Positions 8,924-17,215 of a stretch of DNA of 64,000 bases are shown in pieces. How positions within the stretch are numbered: the stretch's first letter is position 1; each line of letters begins with the position of its first letter. The notes under the pieces were generated by a model that made no database searches, was not told the DNA's origin, and saw only the letters and a list, made by a program, of their open reading frames with translations. The stretch lies in NCBI GenBank assembly GCA_009684525.1, contig WKKR01000003.1, positions 1-64,000 on the forward strand. Direction: 5' to 3'. Made by a program: the position numbers and the translations under genes. The stretch is from Geobacter sp. Lineage in GTDB: Bacteria > Desulfobacterota > Desulfuromonadia > Geobacterales > DSM-12255.

Positions 8924-10377
8924 GCCTGTTCTCCAGAATGCGTCCCGGCTGCGCGTCCCGGCAGGGTCACCGTGAAGGTTGTCCCCTGTCCGACCACGCT
9001 TTCAACGCCGATGGAGCCGCCGTGCTCCCTGATGATCCGTTCGGTGATGGCCAGGCCGAGCCCGATGCCGGCTTCCTTGGTGGTGAAATAGGGCTGGAAT
9101 ATCTTGTCCAGGTCTTCCTGCCTGATGCCATTGCCCTGGTCGGCAAAGGTGAGGCGGAATGTGCCGCTGGCGGCGTCAAAAGATGCCCCGAGCGTGACTG
9201 TCCCGCCGTCCGGCATTGCCTGGCCCGCATTGGTGATGAAGTTGAAAAGACAATTGCGCAACAGCTCCGCGTCAACGTACATCGGGGGGAGATCCGGCGC
9301 CACGTCCAGCTTCAGTTCGATCTGCTGTTCGACCAGCTTGTCGCGCATGACCGGCAGCGCCTTAGCCAGGAGCTCTGAATATGATACTTCGCCTGGGCGG
9401 ATTTTCAACGGCCTGCCATAGTTCATGAAATTGAGCACCATGTAGTTGGCCCGCCGCACCTCCTCCTTGATCTTCTCCAAAAGCTCTTCCGCTTCGGCGT
9501 GCCGCTCGCCGCAGGCGGGGAGGATCTCGCTTTTCAGATGGTCGGAAGCCAGGCTGATGTAGTTGAGCGGGTTCCGGATTTCATGGGCGATCCCCGAGGC
9601 GAGCTGGCCGACCCGGGAGAGGTGCTCTGCCTCGTAGAGTCTCTTTTCCAGCGATTCCCGCTCGCGGAGCTTTTCCACCATCTCGTTGAAATTCTCTGCC
9701 AGTTCGCCGATCTCGTCACTGGTTTCCACCGGGAAGTTGACTGACAGGTCGCCGCCGGAAACCTTCTTGACCCCCTCTGCCAGCCGATGGATCGGTTCCG
9801 TGTAGCGCCGGGCAAGAAAAATGATGAGGCAGATGCCGGTTGCAAAGATCGTGCAGGTTGCTGCCAGGCGGCGGGTAAAGTTCTCGTGCTGGATCTCGCG
9901 GATATTGTCGAGCAGGAGGTTGATCTCCACGAATCCGAGCTGCTCGTCGCCGATGATGACCGGCACCACCAGCTTGAACGGCTTCACCATGGTGCCGGTG
10001 ATGCCGCGAGTTTCCTTGGCTCCCGGCACGGCCTTCAGCCCTTTTTCCTTGTTGAGTTTCTTCAGGTCACGCTGCTTGCCGATCTTCTTGGGATCGGTGG
10101 AATCGATGATCTCCCCTTCGGTGTTGATGATGTTGATTTCGTCGATACCTTTCTGGCGGGCTTCCTTGAGATAGTTTGCCAGGTTCGACGTATCCTCGTC
10201 GCTTTCCGAGGTCAGGTCCATGACGCTTTTCTGCAGGATGTCGGAGACGGCGGTGGAGCTGTCCTGGATCTCCTCCACCAGCTTGTGCTGGCTGTACTGG
10301 TTGAGGGTGAACAGGGTGACGACGGCGATCACCAGCAGGGTGAGCATGATGAGAACCAGCTTGGTGTTCAGTTTCAC
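8920..10377 (-). CDS. Membrane sensor histidine kinase
   Basis: 485 residues from GTG 10377, preceded by AAGGGG six bases upstream. Earlier in-frame starts would add 80 residues without signal character. Order: TM1 (about 5-25), a periplasmic sensor segment of roughly 145 residues, TM2 (about 170-190), HAMP, the dimerisation/phosphotransfer helix with His265 in SGIAHEIRNPLNYI, and an HATPase_c domain with the GxGLGLAIT box. It autophosphorylates and passes phosphate to the coupled sigma-54 regulator. The periplasmic segment contains IINTEGEIIDSTDP, reminiscent of single-Cache folds, but the ligand is unknown. Confidence 0.92.
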   Translation of the reverse strand: MKLNTKLVLIMLTLLVIAVVTLFTLNQYSQHKLVEEIQDSSTAVSDILQKSVMDLTSESDEDTSNLANYLKEARQKGIDEINIINTEGEIIDSTDPKKIGKQRDLKKLNKEKGLKAVPGAKETRGITGTMVKPFKLVVPVIIGDEQLGFVEINLLLDNIREIQHENFTRRLAATCTIFATGICLIIFLARRYTEPIHRLAEGVKKVSGGDLSVNFPVETSDEIGELAENFNEMVEKLRERESLEKRLYEAEHLSRVGQLASGIAHEIRNPLNYISLASDHLKSEILPACGERHAEAEELLEKIKEEVRRANYMVLNFMNYGRPLKIRPGEVSYSELLAKALPVMRDKLVEQQIELKLDVAPDLPPMYVDAELLRNCLFNFITNAGQAMPDGGTVTLGASFDAASGTFRLTFADQGNGIRQEDLDKIFQPYFTTKEAGIGLGLAITERIIREHGGSIGVESVVGQGTTFTVTLPGRAAGTHSGEQA

Positions 10378-10416
10378 GTGTGGCCCCTTGTGGCGATGAA
10401 TGAAGTGTCGGCCGGG

Positions 10417-10445
10417 ATTATACACGAGCAGGGGGGGGGAAACAA
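10417..10445 (-). promoter_or_regulatory. Candidate sigma-70 promoter of the kinase/regulator operon, with a G9 tract in its spacer
   Basis: Read on the minus strand, TTGTTT (10445-10440), a 17-bp spacer, then a perfect TATAAT (10422-10417), 40 bp upstream of the kinase GTG. The spacer contains nine consecutive C on this strand (G on the plus strand, 10431-10439). Slippage in such a tract would change promoter spacing. Confidence 0.6.
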
Positions 10446-10566
10446 GGATGGTACGACCGACGGCGGCGACGGTGCGCGGACGTTGAAACAGTGCTTCTGT
10501 ATACGGGTGATTTCTGCTACCCTGTCTGGGAATATACTCCCATCGCCACCTGTTTGAGGACTCGGG

Positions 10567-10917
10567 ATGCACGAACTTGCCATAACCCAGGGGATTGTCG
10601 ATGTTTGTCAGGAACATGCCCGCGGGCGTCGCGTGCTGGAAGTGGTGCTGGAGATCGGCGAGCTTGCCGGCGTTGTGCCGGAATCGGTGGAGTTCTGTTT
10701 CTCGGCCGTTACCAGCGGCACCCTGCTGGAGGGAGCCCGGCTGGTCATCCAGCGGATTCCGGGGCGGGGGCGCTGCGTCGACTGCCGCGCGGAATTCGGC
10801 CGGAGTACCTATTTCGACCCCTGTCCCGAGTGCGGCGGCTACCAGGTGGAGGTCCTTGCCGGCGAGGAGTTGCGGGTGAAAGAGCTGGACCTGGACGAGG
10901 AAGAGGTCCGAAGCTGA
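10567..10917 (+). CDS. hypA: Hydrogenase maturation nickel metallochaperone HypA
   Basis: 116 residues, the usual size. The N-terminal MHE supplies the nickel ligands (His2, Glu3). The structural zinc site is formed by Cys70/Cys73 and Cys86/Cys89 (CVDC and CPEC). HypA delivers nickel with HypB to the large subunit of NiFe hydrogenases in the cytoplasm. It is the first gene of the hyp cluster and is divergent from the two-component system. A TATACT-like -10 lies about 35 bp upstream but lacks a clear -35 element. Confidence 0.96.
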   Translation: MHELAITQGIVDVCQEHARGRRVLEVVLEIGELAGVVPESVEFCFSAVTSGTLLEGARLVIQRIPGRGRCVDCRAEFGRSTYFDPCPECGGYQVEVLAGEELRVKELDLDEEEVRS

Positions 10918-10979
10918 CGGATTACCCTCGGCAGGGCCGTTGCGGCCGACTGCGGGAGACCCTTGAGGAGGCTTGAAAG

Positions 10980-11828
10980 ATGTGCATCACCTGCGGATGT
11001 GAGACAACAGGACACGAACACGGCCACCAGCATCGCCATGACGATGGCACGGTACACAGCCATGTGCATAGCCACGAACACGGTCACGTGCATGGGGATG
11101 AACATGGCCATGAGCACGGCCATGAGCACGAGCAAGGAGATGCCTCGGTTTCGCGCGCCCGGATGACCGTCGAGACCGACATCCTGGCTCGCAACGACCG
11201 CCTTGCCGCGGCCAACCGCGCCATCTTTGCGCAGCACGGGATCTTTGTCCTGAACCTGGTCAGCTCGCCCGGCTCCGGCAAGACGACCCTGCTTGAGCGG
11301 ACGCTCAAAGACCTTGCCGGCAGGTTTCGTTGCGCGGTCATCGAAGGGGACCAGCAGACCGACAACGATGCGGTCCGGATCGCCGCCACCGGGGTGCCGG
11401 TGCGGCAGATCAACACCGGAACCGGCTGCCACCTGGATGCCCACATGGTCCGCCATGCGCTGGACCACTTTGATCTCCACCAGCTCGATATCCTCCTGAT
11501 CGAAAACGTCGGCAACCTGGTCTGCCCTGCCTCGTTCGACCTGGGCGAACACCACAAGGCCGTGGTGCTGTCGGTCACCGAGGGGGAGGACAAGCCGCTC
11601 AAGTATCCCCAGATGTTCCATGCCGCCGATGTCATGCTTCTCAACAAGGTCGATCTCCTGCCCCACGTGGAGTTTTCCGTGGAGCGCTGCCTGGAGATGG
11701 CCCGCCGGGTCAGGCCGGATGCCACCATCTTCGAGGTTTCGGCCAGGAGCGGTGCCGGCATGGATGCCTGGTATGCCTGGTTGGCTGCCGGCGTGGCAGG
11801 CACACGGAATGCCGTAAAGAAGGGCTGA
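10980..11828 (+). CDS. hypB: Hydrogenase nickel-incorporation GTPase HypB
   Basis: 282 residues. It starts with the high-affinity nickel motif CxxCGC (Cys2, Cys5, Cys7), followed by a histidine-rich stretch with 17 His in residues 11-50, probably for nickel storage. The SIMIBI-class GTPase domain has the P-loop SSPGSGKTT (95-103), the metal-site segment EGDQQTDNDA, and NKVDLL for guanine recognition. GTP hydrolysis drives nickel insertion together with HypA. It is 62 bp downstream of hypA and 7 bp upstream of hypF, so part of the same operon. Confidence 0.96.
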   Translation: MCITCGCETTGHEHGHQHRHDDGTVHSHVHSHEHGHVHGDEHGHEHGHEHEQGDASVSRARMTVETDILARNDRLAAANRAIFAQHGIFVLNLVSSPGSGKTTLLERTLKDLAGRFRCAVIEGDQQTDNDAVRIAATGVPVRQINTGTGCHLDAHMVRHALDHFDLHQLDILLIENVGNLVCPASFDLGEHHKAVVLSVTEGEDKPLKYPQMFHAADVMLLNKVDLLPHVEFSVERCLEMARRVRPDATIFEVSARSGAGMDAWYAWLAAGVAGTRNAVKKG

Positions 11829-11835
11829 GGCTCGC

Positions 11836-14127
11836 ATGGGGCCTGTTTCGACCAGTGGACGGATCAAGGTGGAGATCGACGGGATCGTCCAGGGGGTCGG
11901 GTTTCGCCCATTTATCTATCGTCTGGCGCAGCGCCATGGGCTGAGCGGCTGGGTCTGCAACACGCCGGCCGGGGTGCTGCTCGAAGCCGAGGGCGCGGAG
12001 GAGACGCTCAAAGGATTCCTGGAGGGAATCCGGCAGGAGGCGCCGCCACTGGCGGTTGTCGGGGCGCTACGGTCAACCGCTATCCCCTTGGCTGGGGGCA
12101 CGGGGTTTGCCATCGTTGCCAGCGGCGCGGGGGAAGGGCGGGCGGAGCCTCCTCCGGACAGCGATGTCTGCACCGACTGTCTGCGCGAGCTTTTCGACCC
12201 AATGGACCGGCGCTACCGCTATCCGTTCATCACCTGTACCAACTGCGGTCCCCGCTATTCCATCATCAGTGGCATCCCCTACGACCGGCCCCTCACCACC
12301 ATGGCCGGTTTCCCCCTCTGCCCCGACTGCCGCAGCGAATACGAAGACCCGGCAGACCGCCGTTTCCATGCGCAACCCCTGGCCTGCCCCGTCTGCGGGC
12401 CGCGCCTGCGACTGGTCGATGCCGGTGGCGCCGATCTGGCCGGCGATCCGATCGACCGGACGACACGCCTTCTTGCGGAGGGGCGGATCGTTGCCGTCAA
12501 GGGGGTGGGGGGCTATCACCTGGCCGTGGATGCCGCGAACAGCGCGGCGGTTGCCGAACTCCGGCGCCGCAAGCGGAGGAATGACAAGCCGTTGGCCATG
12601 ATGGTGGCGGACGTTGCCGGGGCAGCGGCCATCGCTTTTGTGGACAGCATGGAGAGCCGCCTGCTGGAAGGGCCGGAGCGCCCCATCGTCCTTTTGCGCA
12701 AGCGTGCGGATGCCCCCATTGCCCCGGAGGTTGCGCCGCTTAGCGGCTATTTCGGGATCATGCTGCCGGCCAGCCCGGTGCATCACCTGCTCCTGGCTGA
12801 CCATCGCTTCACGGCCCTGGTCATGACCAGCGGCAACCGCTCCAGCGAACCGATCGCCTACCGGGAGGAAGAGGCCCTGGCGCAACTGGCCGGGATTGCC
12901 GACGCCTTTCTCATCCACGACCGGGGGATCAGGACCAGGGTGGACGATTCGGTGATCCGCGTCTTTCGCGGCAACCCGCTCTTTCTCCGTCGTTCCCGCG
13001 GCTATGTCCCTCGGGCGGTGACCCTGCCCGCCGGGCAGCCGAGCGTCCTGGCGGTGGGGGCCGAGCTGAAGGGGGCCTGCTGCCTGACCCGCGGCGACCG
13101 GGCGTTCATGAGCCAGCACATCGGCGACCTGCAGAATGTGGCGACCCTGGAATCCCTGGCCGAATCCGGCGACCACCTGCAAAGGCTCCTGGAGATCGCG
13201 CCGGTGCTGGTCGCCCATGACCTGCACCCGGACTACCTCTCCACCCGTTTCGCCCTGGAGCGGACCGGCCTGCCGGCTGTCGGGGTCCAGCATCACCACG
13301 CCCATCTCGCCGCCTGCATGGCCGAGAACCGGCTGGAGGGGCCGACCATCGGGGTGATATTCGACGGCACCGGCTTCGGGCCTGACGGCACGGTCTGGGG
13401 GGGGGAATTCCTGGTTGGCGACTATGCCGGCTACCGGCGCTCGGGGCGCTTCCGCCAGGTCCCGCTCCCCGGCGGCGACGCGGCGATCCGCGAGCCCTAC
13501 CGGATGGCGCTCTCCTGGTGCCATGCGGCACTCGGCGAGGCGGCATTCGCTCTCCCCCTGGAGGGGTGGAGCGGGCTTTCCGATCAGGAGCGGGCGCTGA
13601 TGCGGCAGCTCCTGGAGCGGAGGATCAATGCGCCGCTCACCTCAAGCTGCGGCCGGCTGTTCGATGCGGTTGCCGCGCTGCTGGGGGTCAGGGGGATCAT
13701 CTCCTACGAGGGGCAGGCAGCCATCGAGCTGGAGGCGCTGGCAGAGGAGGGGCGGCCGAGCCGTGGCTATCCGGTGCCGGTCGTTGCGCGGGACGGGCTC
13801 TGGGAGGTCGACTGGGCGCCGCTGATCGCGGCGCTGCTCGAAGACCTGGCCAGTGGCGTTGCAGCGGCGGATATGGCCGCGAGCTTCCATGCTGCCCTGG
13901 TTGAGACGGCTGTGGCGGTTTGCGGGCGGCTGCGCGATGAGACCGGCATCGGCCGGGTCGCGCTCTCCGGCGGGGTCTTCCAGAACCGGCTCTTGACCGA
14001 GGGGCTCTGCAGCCGGCTCGAAACAGCGGGATTCACGGTCCATACCCACCGGCTGGTCCCCCCCAACGACGGGGGGCTGGCCCTGGGGCAGGCGATCATT
14101 GCAGGAAGGAACGGAATATGTGTCTAG
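11836..14127 (+). CDS. hypF: Carbamoyltransferase HypF
   Basis: 763 residues with the full family layout. There is an acylphosphatase domain (about 10-95, VQGVGFRPFIY), two zinc-finger pairs (CTDC/CTNC and CPDC/CPVC, about 110-190), a YrdC-like carbamoyl-adenylate domain (200-380), and a Kae1/TobZ-like carbamoyltransferase domain (400-763) with the metal-binding HHHAHLAACMAE segment. HypF converts carbamoyl phosphate to a carbamoyl group on the HypE C-terminal Cys, the source of the active-site cyanide. The GTG/ATG region upstream of VEIDGIVQG leaves about 10 residues of start uncertainty. It overlaps hypC by 10 bases. Confidence 0.96.
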   Translation: MGPVSTSGRIKVEIDGIVQGVGFRPFIYRLAQRHGLSGWVCNTPAGVLLEAEGAEETLKGFLEGIRQEAPPLAVVGALRSTAIPLAGGTGFAIVASGAGEGRAEPPPDSDVCTDCLRELFDPMDRRYRYPFITCTNCGPRYSIISGIPYDRPLTTMAGFPLCPDCRSEYEDPADRRFHAQPLACPVCGPRLRLVDAGGADLAGDPIDRTTRLLAEGRIVAVKGVGGYHLAVDAANSAAVAELRRRKRRNDKPLAMMVADVAGAAAIAFVDSMESRLLEGPERPIVLLRKRADAPIAPEVAPLSGYFGIMLPASPVHHLLLADHRFTALVMTSGNRSSEPIAYREEEALAQLAGIADAFLIHDRGIRTRVDDSVIRVFRGNPLFLRRSRGYVPRAVTLPAGQPSVLAVGAELKGACCLTRGDRAFMSQHIGDLQNVATLESLAESGDHLQRLLEIAPVLVAHDLHPDYLSTRFALERTGLPAVGVQHHHAHLAACMAENRLEGPTIGVIFDGTGFGPDGTVWGGEFLVGDYAGYRRSGRFRQVPLPGGDAAIREPYRMALSWCHAALGEAAFALPLEGWSGLSDQERALMRQLLERRINAPLTSSCGRLFDAVAALLGVRGIISYEGQAAIELEALAEEGRPSRGYPVPVVARDGLWEVDWAPLIAALLEDLASGVAAADMAASFHAALVETAVAVCGRLRDETGIGRVALSGGVFQNRLLTEGLCSRLETAGFTVHTHRLVPPNDGGLALGQAIIAGRNGICV

Positions 14128-14348
14128 GTGTACCGATGAAACTGGTCAGTATCGACGGCACCGACGCGGTGGCGGAAATCGACGGCGTCCAGCGGGAGGC
14201 ATCGCTCATGCTCCTGGACGAGGAGGTCGCGGTGGGGGATTTCGTCATCGTCCATGCCGGGTTCGCCATTACCCGTCTCGATGAGGCGGAGGCGCTGGAA
14301 ACCCTCTCCATCATGCGGGAGGTGTTCGACCCCGAGGACATGGCATGA
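14118..14348 (+). CDS. hypC: Hydrogenase maturation chaperone HypC
   Basis: 76 residues beginning MCLGVPMKL, in which Cys2 is the conserved residue that binds the Fe(CN)2CO unit and contacts HypD and the hydrogenase precursor. The fold is a small OB-like barrel. It overlaps both neighbours: 10 bases with hypF upstream and an ATGA overlap with hypD downstream, a strong sign of translational coupling. Confidence 0.96.
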   Translation: MCLGVPMKLVSIDGTDAVAEIDGVQREASLMLLDEEVAVGDFVIVHAGFAITRLDEAEALETLSIMREVFDPEDMA

Positions 14349-15436
14349 AGTACCAGGACGAATACCGCGATCGCGACCTGGTGCAGGGGCTTGCCGAGCG
14401 CCTGCGCGCATGCGCGGCCGGTGCCGGCCGGGCCATGACCTTCATGGAGGTCTGCGGCACCCATACCATGGCCATCTATCAGTACGGGCTGCGGGGGCTC
14501 CTGCCGCCGGAGGTGCGGCTGATCTCCGGTCCGGGCTGCCCGGTCTGCGTCACCCCCAACACCTACCTGGACAAGGCCATTGCCTGCTGCCGCCTGCCGG
14601 ACACCATCGTCGCCACCTTCGGCGACATGCTCCGGGTCCCCGGTTCGACGTCGTCGCTGATGGAAGAGCGGGCCAGGGGAGCTGACATCAGGATCGTTTA
14701 CTCGCCGCTGGATGCGGTGAAGATCGCCTCTGCCAACCCCGACCGCCGGGTGGTCTTTCTCGGCGTCGGTTTCGAGACCACGGCGCCGACCATTGCCGGC
14801 AGTATCCTGGCGGCCCGCACGGCCGGGCTGGCCAACTTCCTGGTGCTCTCGGCCCACAAGACCATGCCGACGCCGATGCAGGCGCTGGCCGCCGATCCGG
14901 AGCTGGCCATCGACGGCTTCATCTGCCCGGCCCATGTCAGCACCATCATCGGCGCCGATGCCTACCTGCCCCTGGCCGAGGAGTTCGGGCGCCCCTGCGT
15001 GATTACCGGTTTCGAGCCGGCCGACGTCCTCCAGGGGGTGCTGATGCTTGCCGGACAGGTGGCAAAGGGGGAGAGCCGGGTGGAGATCCAGTACCGGCGG
15101 GCCGTGAAGCCGGAAGGGAACCGGAAGGCGCGGGAGATCCTCGATCAGGTCTTCACCCCGTGCGATGCCGAGTGGCGTGGCCTGGGGACCATCCCCGGCA
15201 GTGGGCTCAGGATCAGGGAGGAGTTTGCCGCGTTCGACGTGGAGCAGTCCCTGGCGCTTACGGTCGAGCCGTCGTGCGAGCCTGCCGGGTGCCGCTGCGG
15301 CGATGTGCTGAAGGGGAAGATCACCCCGTTCGACTGCCCGCTGTTCGCCACGGTCTGCACTGCCGATGCCCCGGTGGGGGCGTGTATGGTGTCGACGGAG
15401 GGGACATGTGCCGCAGCCTACAAGTACGGGAGGTAG
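14345..15436 (+). CDS. hypD: Hydrogenase maturation Fe-S protein HypD
   Basis: 363 residues. HypD is the scaffold on which HypC, HypE and HypF assemble the Fe(CN)2CO group. Visible motifs are EVCGTHTMA near the N-terminus, SGPGCPVCVTP, GFETTAPT, and a C-terminal set of cysteines (PAGCRCGDVL, CPLFATVC) that bind the 4Fe-4S cluster and a redox disulfide. It starts at the ATG overlapping the hypC stop. It is followed by 382 bp of repeat-rich DNA before hypE. Confidence 0.95.
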   Translation: MKYQDEYRDRDLVQGLAERLRACAAGAGRAMTFMEVCGTHTMAIYQYGLRGLLPPEVRLISGPGCPVCVTPNTYLDKAIACCRLPDTIVATFGDMLRVPGSTSSLMEERARGADIRIVYSPLDAVKIASANPDRRVVFLGVGFETTAPTIAGSILAARTAGLANFLVLSAHKTMPTPMQALAADPELAIDGFICPAHVSTIIGADAYLPLAEEFGRPCVITGFEPADVLQGVLMLAGQVAKGESRVEIQYRRAVKPEGNRKAREILDQVFTPCDAEWRGLGTIPGSGLRIREEFAAFDVEQSLALTVEPSCEPAGCRCGDVLKGKITPFDCPLFATVCTADAPVGACMVSTEGTCAAAYKYGR

Positions 15437-15480
15437 GGAACGCCGCTTTTCCGCTCCGGCTGCGTAAGTCTTCGGGACCG

Positions 15481-15804
15481 CTTGTGCGGCGTAGCGCTGC
15501 TACGCCTCCGCGCAATCCCTCGACAGCCTTGCCGGAACAAAAAATCGACGTTCCCATGTAGTGAAAAAACCAGTCGGCTTCGGATAACGCTTCAGATGCA
15601 TCGCGCGACGAACCGCAACGCCGCAGATGGACGTTTGCCGGAGTCGCAGGTTGTTGAAAAACTCAGGTTGTTCAAAAACGGTCAGATCGTTGCACCCGCA
15701 GAAAGCCCCGCGGAGGCGTAGTACCCATAGGGCATAAACAGCGCTACGCCGCACAAGGTGGCTTTTCGAGGACGGCGGCGAGATGGCTGTTTTTCAACAA
15801 CCTG
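15481..15804. repeat. Nested inverted-repeat element between hypD and hypE
   Basis: Three perfect inverted repeats are nested here: CTTGTGCGGCGTAGCGCTG at 15481-15499 with its complement at 15739-15757 (19 bp); CTACGCCTCCGC at 15500-15511 with its complement at 15710-15721; and CAGGTTGTTGAAAAA at 15647-15661 with its complement at 15790-15804. A direct near-copy CAGGTTGTTCAAAAAC also follows at 15664. A related block occurs at 42283-42321. No convincing reading frame lies inside. It resembles a non-coding palindromic element that entered the hyp operon; its right end lies just before the hypE ribosome-binding site. Confidence 0.85.
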
Positions 15805-15818
15805 TCAGAGGAGGAACA

Positions 15819-16832
15819 GTGGACAACGATTTAATTCTTCTCGGCCACGGCAGCGGCGGGGTGCTCTCGCACAAGCTGCTCTCCGATTTGGTCATCCCCG
15901 CGCTTTCCGGCACCCCCCTGGCGGGACAGGACGATGCGGCGGTGGTGGAACTGAACGGCCAGCGGCTTGCCTTTACCACCGATTCCTATGTGGTCGACCC
16001 GATCTTTTTCCCCGGCGGCCATATCGGTACCCTGGCGGTGAACGGCACGGTCAACGACCTGGCCATGGTCGGGGCGCGGCCGCTCTTTCTGAGCTGCGGC
16101 CTGATCATCGAGGAGGGGTTCAGCAGGGCGGACCTGGCGCGGATCGTCGACGGCATGCGGAGCGCCGCGGATGCCGCCGGCGTGCGGATCGTCACCGGCG
16201 ATACCAAGGTGGTGCCGCGGGGGAAGGCGGACAAGATATTCATCAATACCGCCGGGGTCGGTGTCTGCGACCAAGGGGTGGTGCTGAGCGGCAGCAATGC
16301 CCGTCCCGGCGACAAGATCATCGTCAGCGGTACCATCGGCGATCACGGAATCGCCGTCATGGCCAGCCGGGAGGGGCTGCAGCTCTCCACCGAGATCCTG
16401 AGCGACTGTGCCGCTCTGAACGGCTTGGTGGCCGAGATTCTGGAGGTGGGGAAGGATGGAGTCCGCGTGCTGCGCGACCCGACCCGGGGCGGCGTGGCGA
16501 CCACCCTCAAGGAGATCGCACTCCAGTCGGACGTCACCCTGACCCTCGACGAGGCAGCCCTGCCGCTGGACCAGGCGGTGAAGGGGGTCTGCGCCATTCT
16601 CGGGCTCGACCCGCTCTATGTGGCAAACGAAGGGAAGCTGTTGGCTCTGGTTGCACCGGAACTTGCCGAGGCGGTGCTGGCGCGGATGCGCAGGCATCCG
16701 CTGGGGCAGAGCGCCGCCGTTATCGGCGAGGTGACTGCCGGCGGCAGCGGCCGGGTGCAGATCCGGACGGCCGTGGGGGGTCTGCGGGGAGTGGAGATGC
16801 TGGCCGGGGAGCAGTTGCCGAGGATCTGCTGA
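15819..16832 (+). CDS. hypE: Hydrogenase maturation protein HypE
   Basis: 337 residues from GTG 15819, preceded by an excellent AGAGGAGG. A longer frame from ATG 15783 would begin inside the inverted-repeat element and is rejected. It is a PurM/AIR-synthase-like ATPase: GHGSGG at the N-terminus, DDAAVV for metal/ATP binding, and TVNDLAMVGA. The protein ends PRIC, with the terminal cysteine that HypF carbamoylates and HypE dehydrates to thiocyanate. It completes the hyp set. Confidence 0.96.
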   Translation: MDNDLILLGHGSGGVLSHKLLSDLVIPALSGTPLAGQDDAAVVELNGQRLAFTTDSYVVDPIFFPGGHIGTLAVNGTVNDLAMVGARPLFLSCGLIIEEGFSRADLARIVDGMRSAADAAGVRIVTGDTKVVPRGKADKIFINTAGVGVCDQGVVLSGSNARPGDKIIVSGTIGDHGIAVMASREGLQLSTEILSDCAALNGLVAEILEVGKDGVRVLRDPTRGGVATTLKEIALQSDVTLTLDEAALPLDQAVKGVCAILGLDPLYVANEGKLLALVAPELAEAVLARMRRHPLGQSAAVIGEVTAGGSGRVQIRTAVGGLRGVEMLAGEQLPRIC

Positions 16833-16882
16833 AGAAAACTTCTGTTCGTGTGGACTGAACGCACGGTTCAGCGATGCGGGCC

Positions 16883-17080
16883 TCAGCCACCGCCCATGCT
16901 GCAGGAGGGACCTGCCGCAAATGAACTGCTGCCGCCGCCGATGGCGCAGGAGGATATCTGGCGCTTCACTTCTGCGGAGCCGCAGGCCGGGCAAACGACT
17001 CCTTCGTCGCCGGCCCCCATCCGTTGCAGTTTGGAAAAGGCCTCGCCGCAACTGCTGCAGAGATATTCATAGATAGGCAT
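16883..17080 (-). CDS. FmdB-family zinc-ribbon protein
   Basis: 65 residues. It starts MPIYEYLCSSCGEAF and has a second CPAC pair, forming the CxxC...CxxC zinc ribbon of the FmdB/CxxC_CxxC_SSSS family. The C-terminus is glycine/serine-rich with two more cysteines (SSCAIGG, GPSCSMGGG). These proteins are described as putative regulatory proteins and their role is unproven. GAGGT precedes the start. It is convergent with hypE across a 50-bp gap containing only a weak hairpin (CTGAAC/GTTCAG). Confidence 0.85.
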   Translation of the reverse strand: MPIYEYLCSSCGEAFSKLQRMGAGDEGVVCPACGSAEVKRQISSCAIGGGSSSFAAGPSCSMGGG

Positions 17081-17162
17081 CTGTTGACCTCCTCGGTTGG
17101 GAATATATTCAACTTATCATATATATTTTCAGCAGTGCAAGATTGAAGATCGACCTGAGCAT

Positions 17163-17196
17163 AAAAAAGGGCGATGCCGCATGGCACCGCCCTTTT
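17163..17196 (-). terminator. Intrinsic terminator of hppA
   Basis: On the minus strand a GC stem (GGGCGGTGCC / GGCATCGCCC, loop ATGC) is followed by a run of T. It lies 20 bases after the hppA stop codon. Confidence 0.85.
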
Positions 17197-17215
17197 CCGT
17201 TCCTGTGGAACGCTC

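Noticed and set aside
7550-9091. 513-codon open frame opposite the response regulator
   Set aside because: Antisense shadow; the opposite strand encodes a complete receiver-AAA-Fis protein.
15758-16858. Long frame overlapping hypE in another phase
   Set aside because: Arg/Gly/Pro-rich shadow; hypE itself is complete and has a strong ribosome site.
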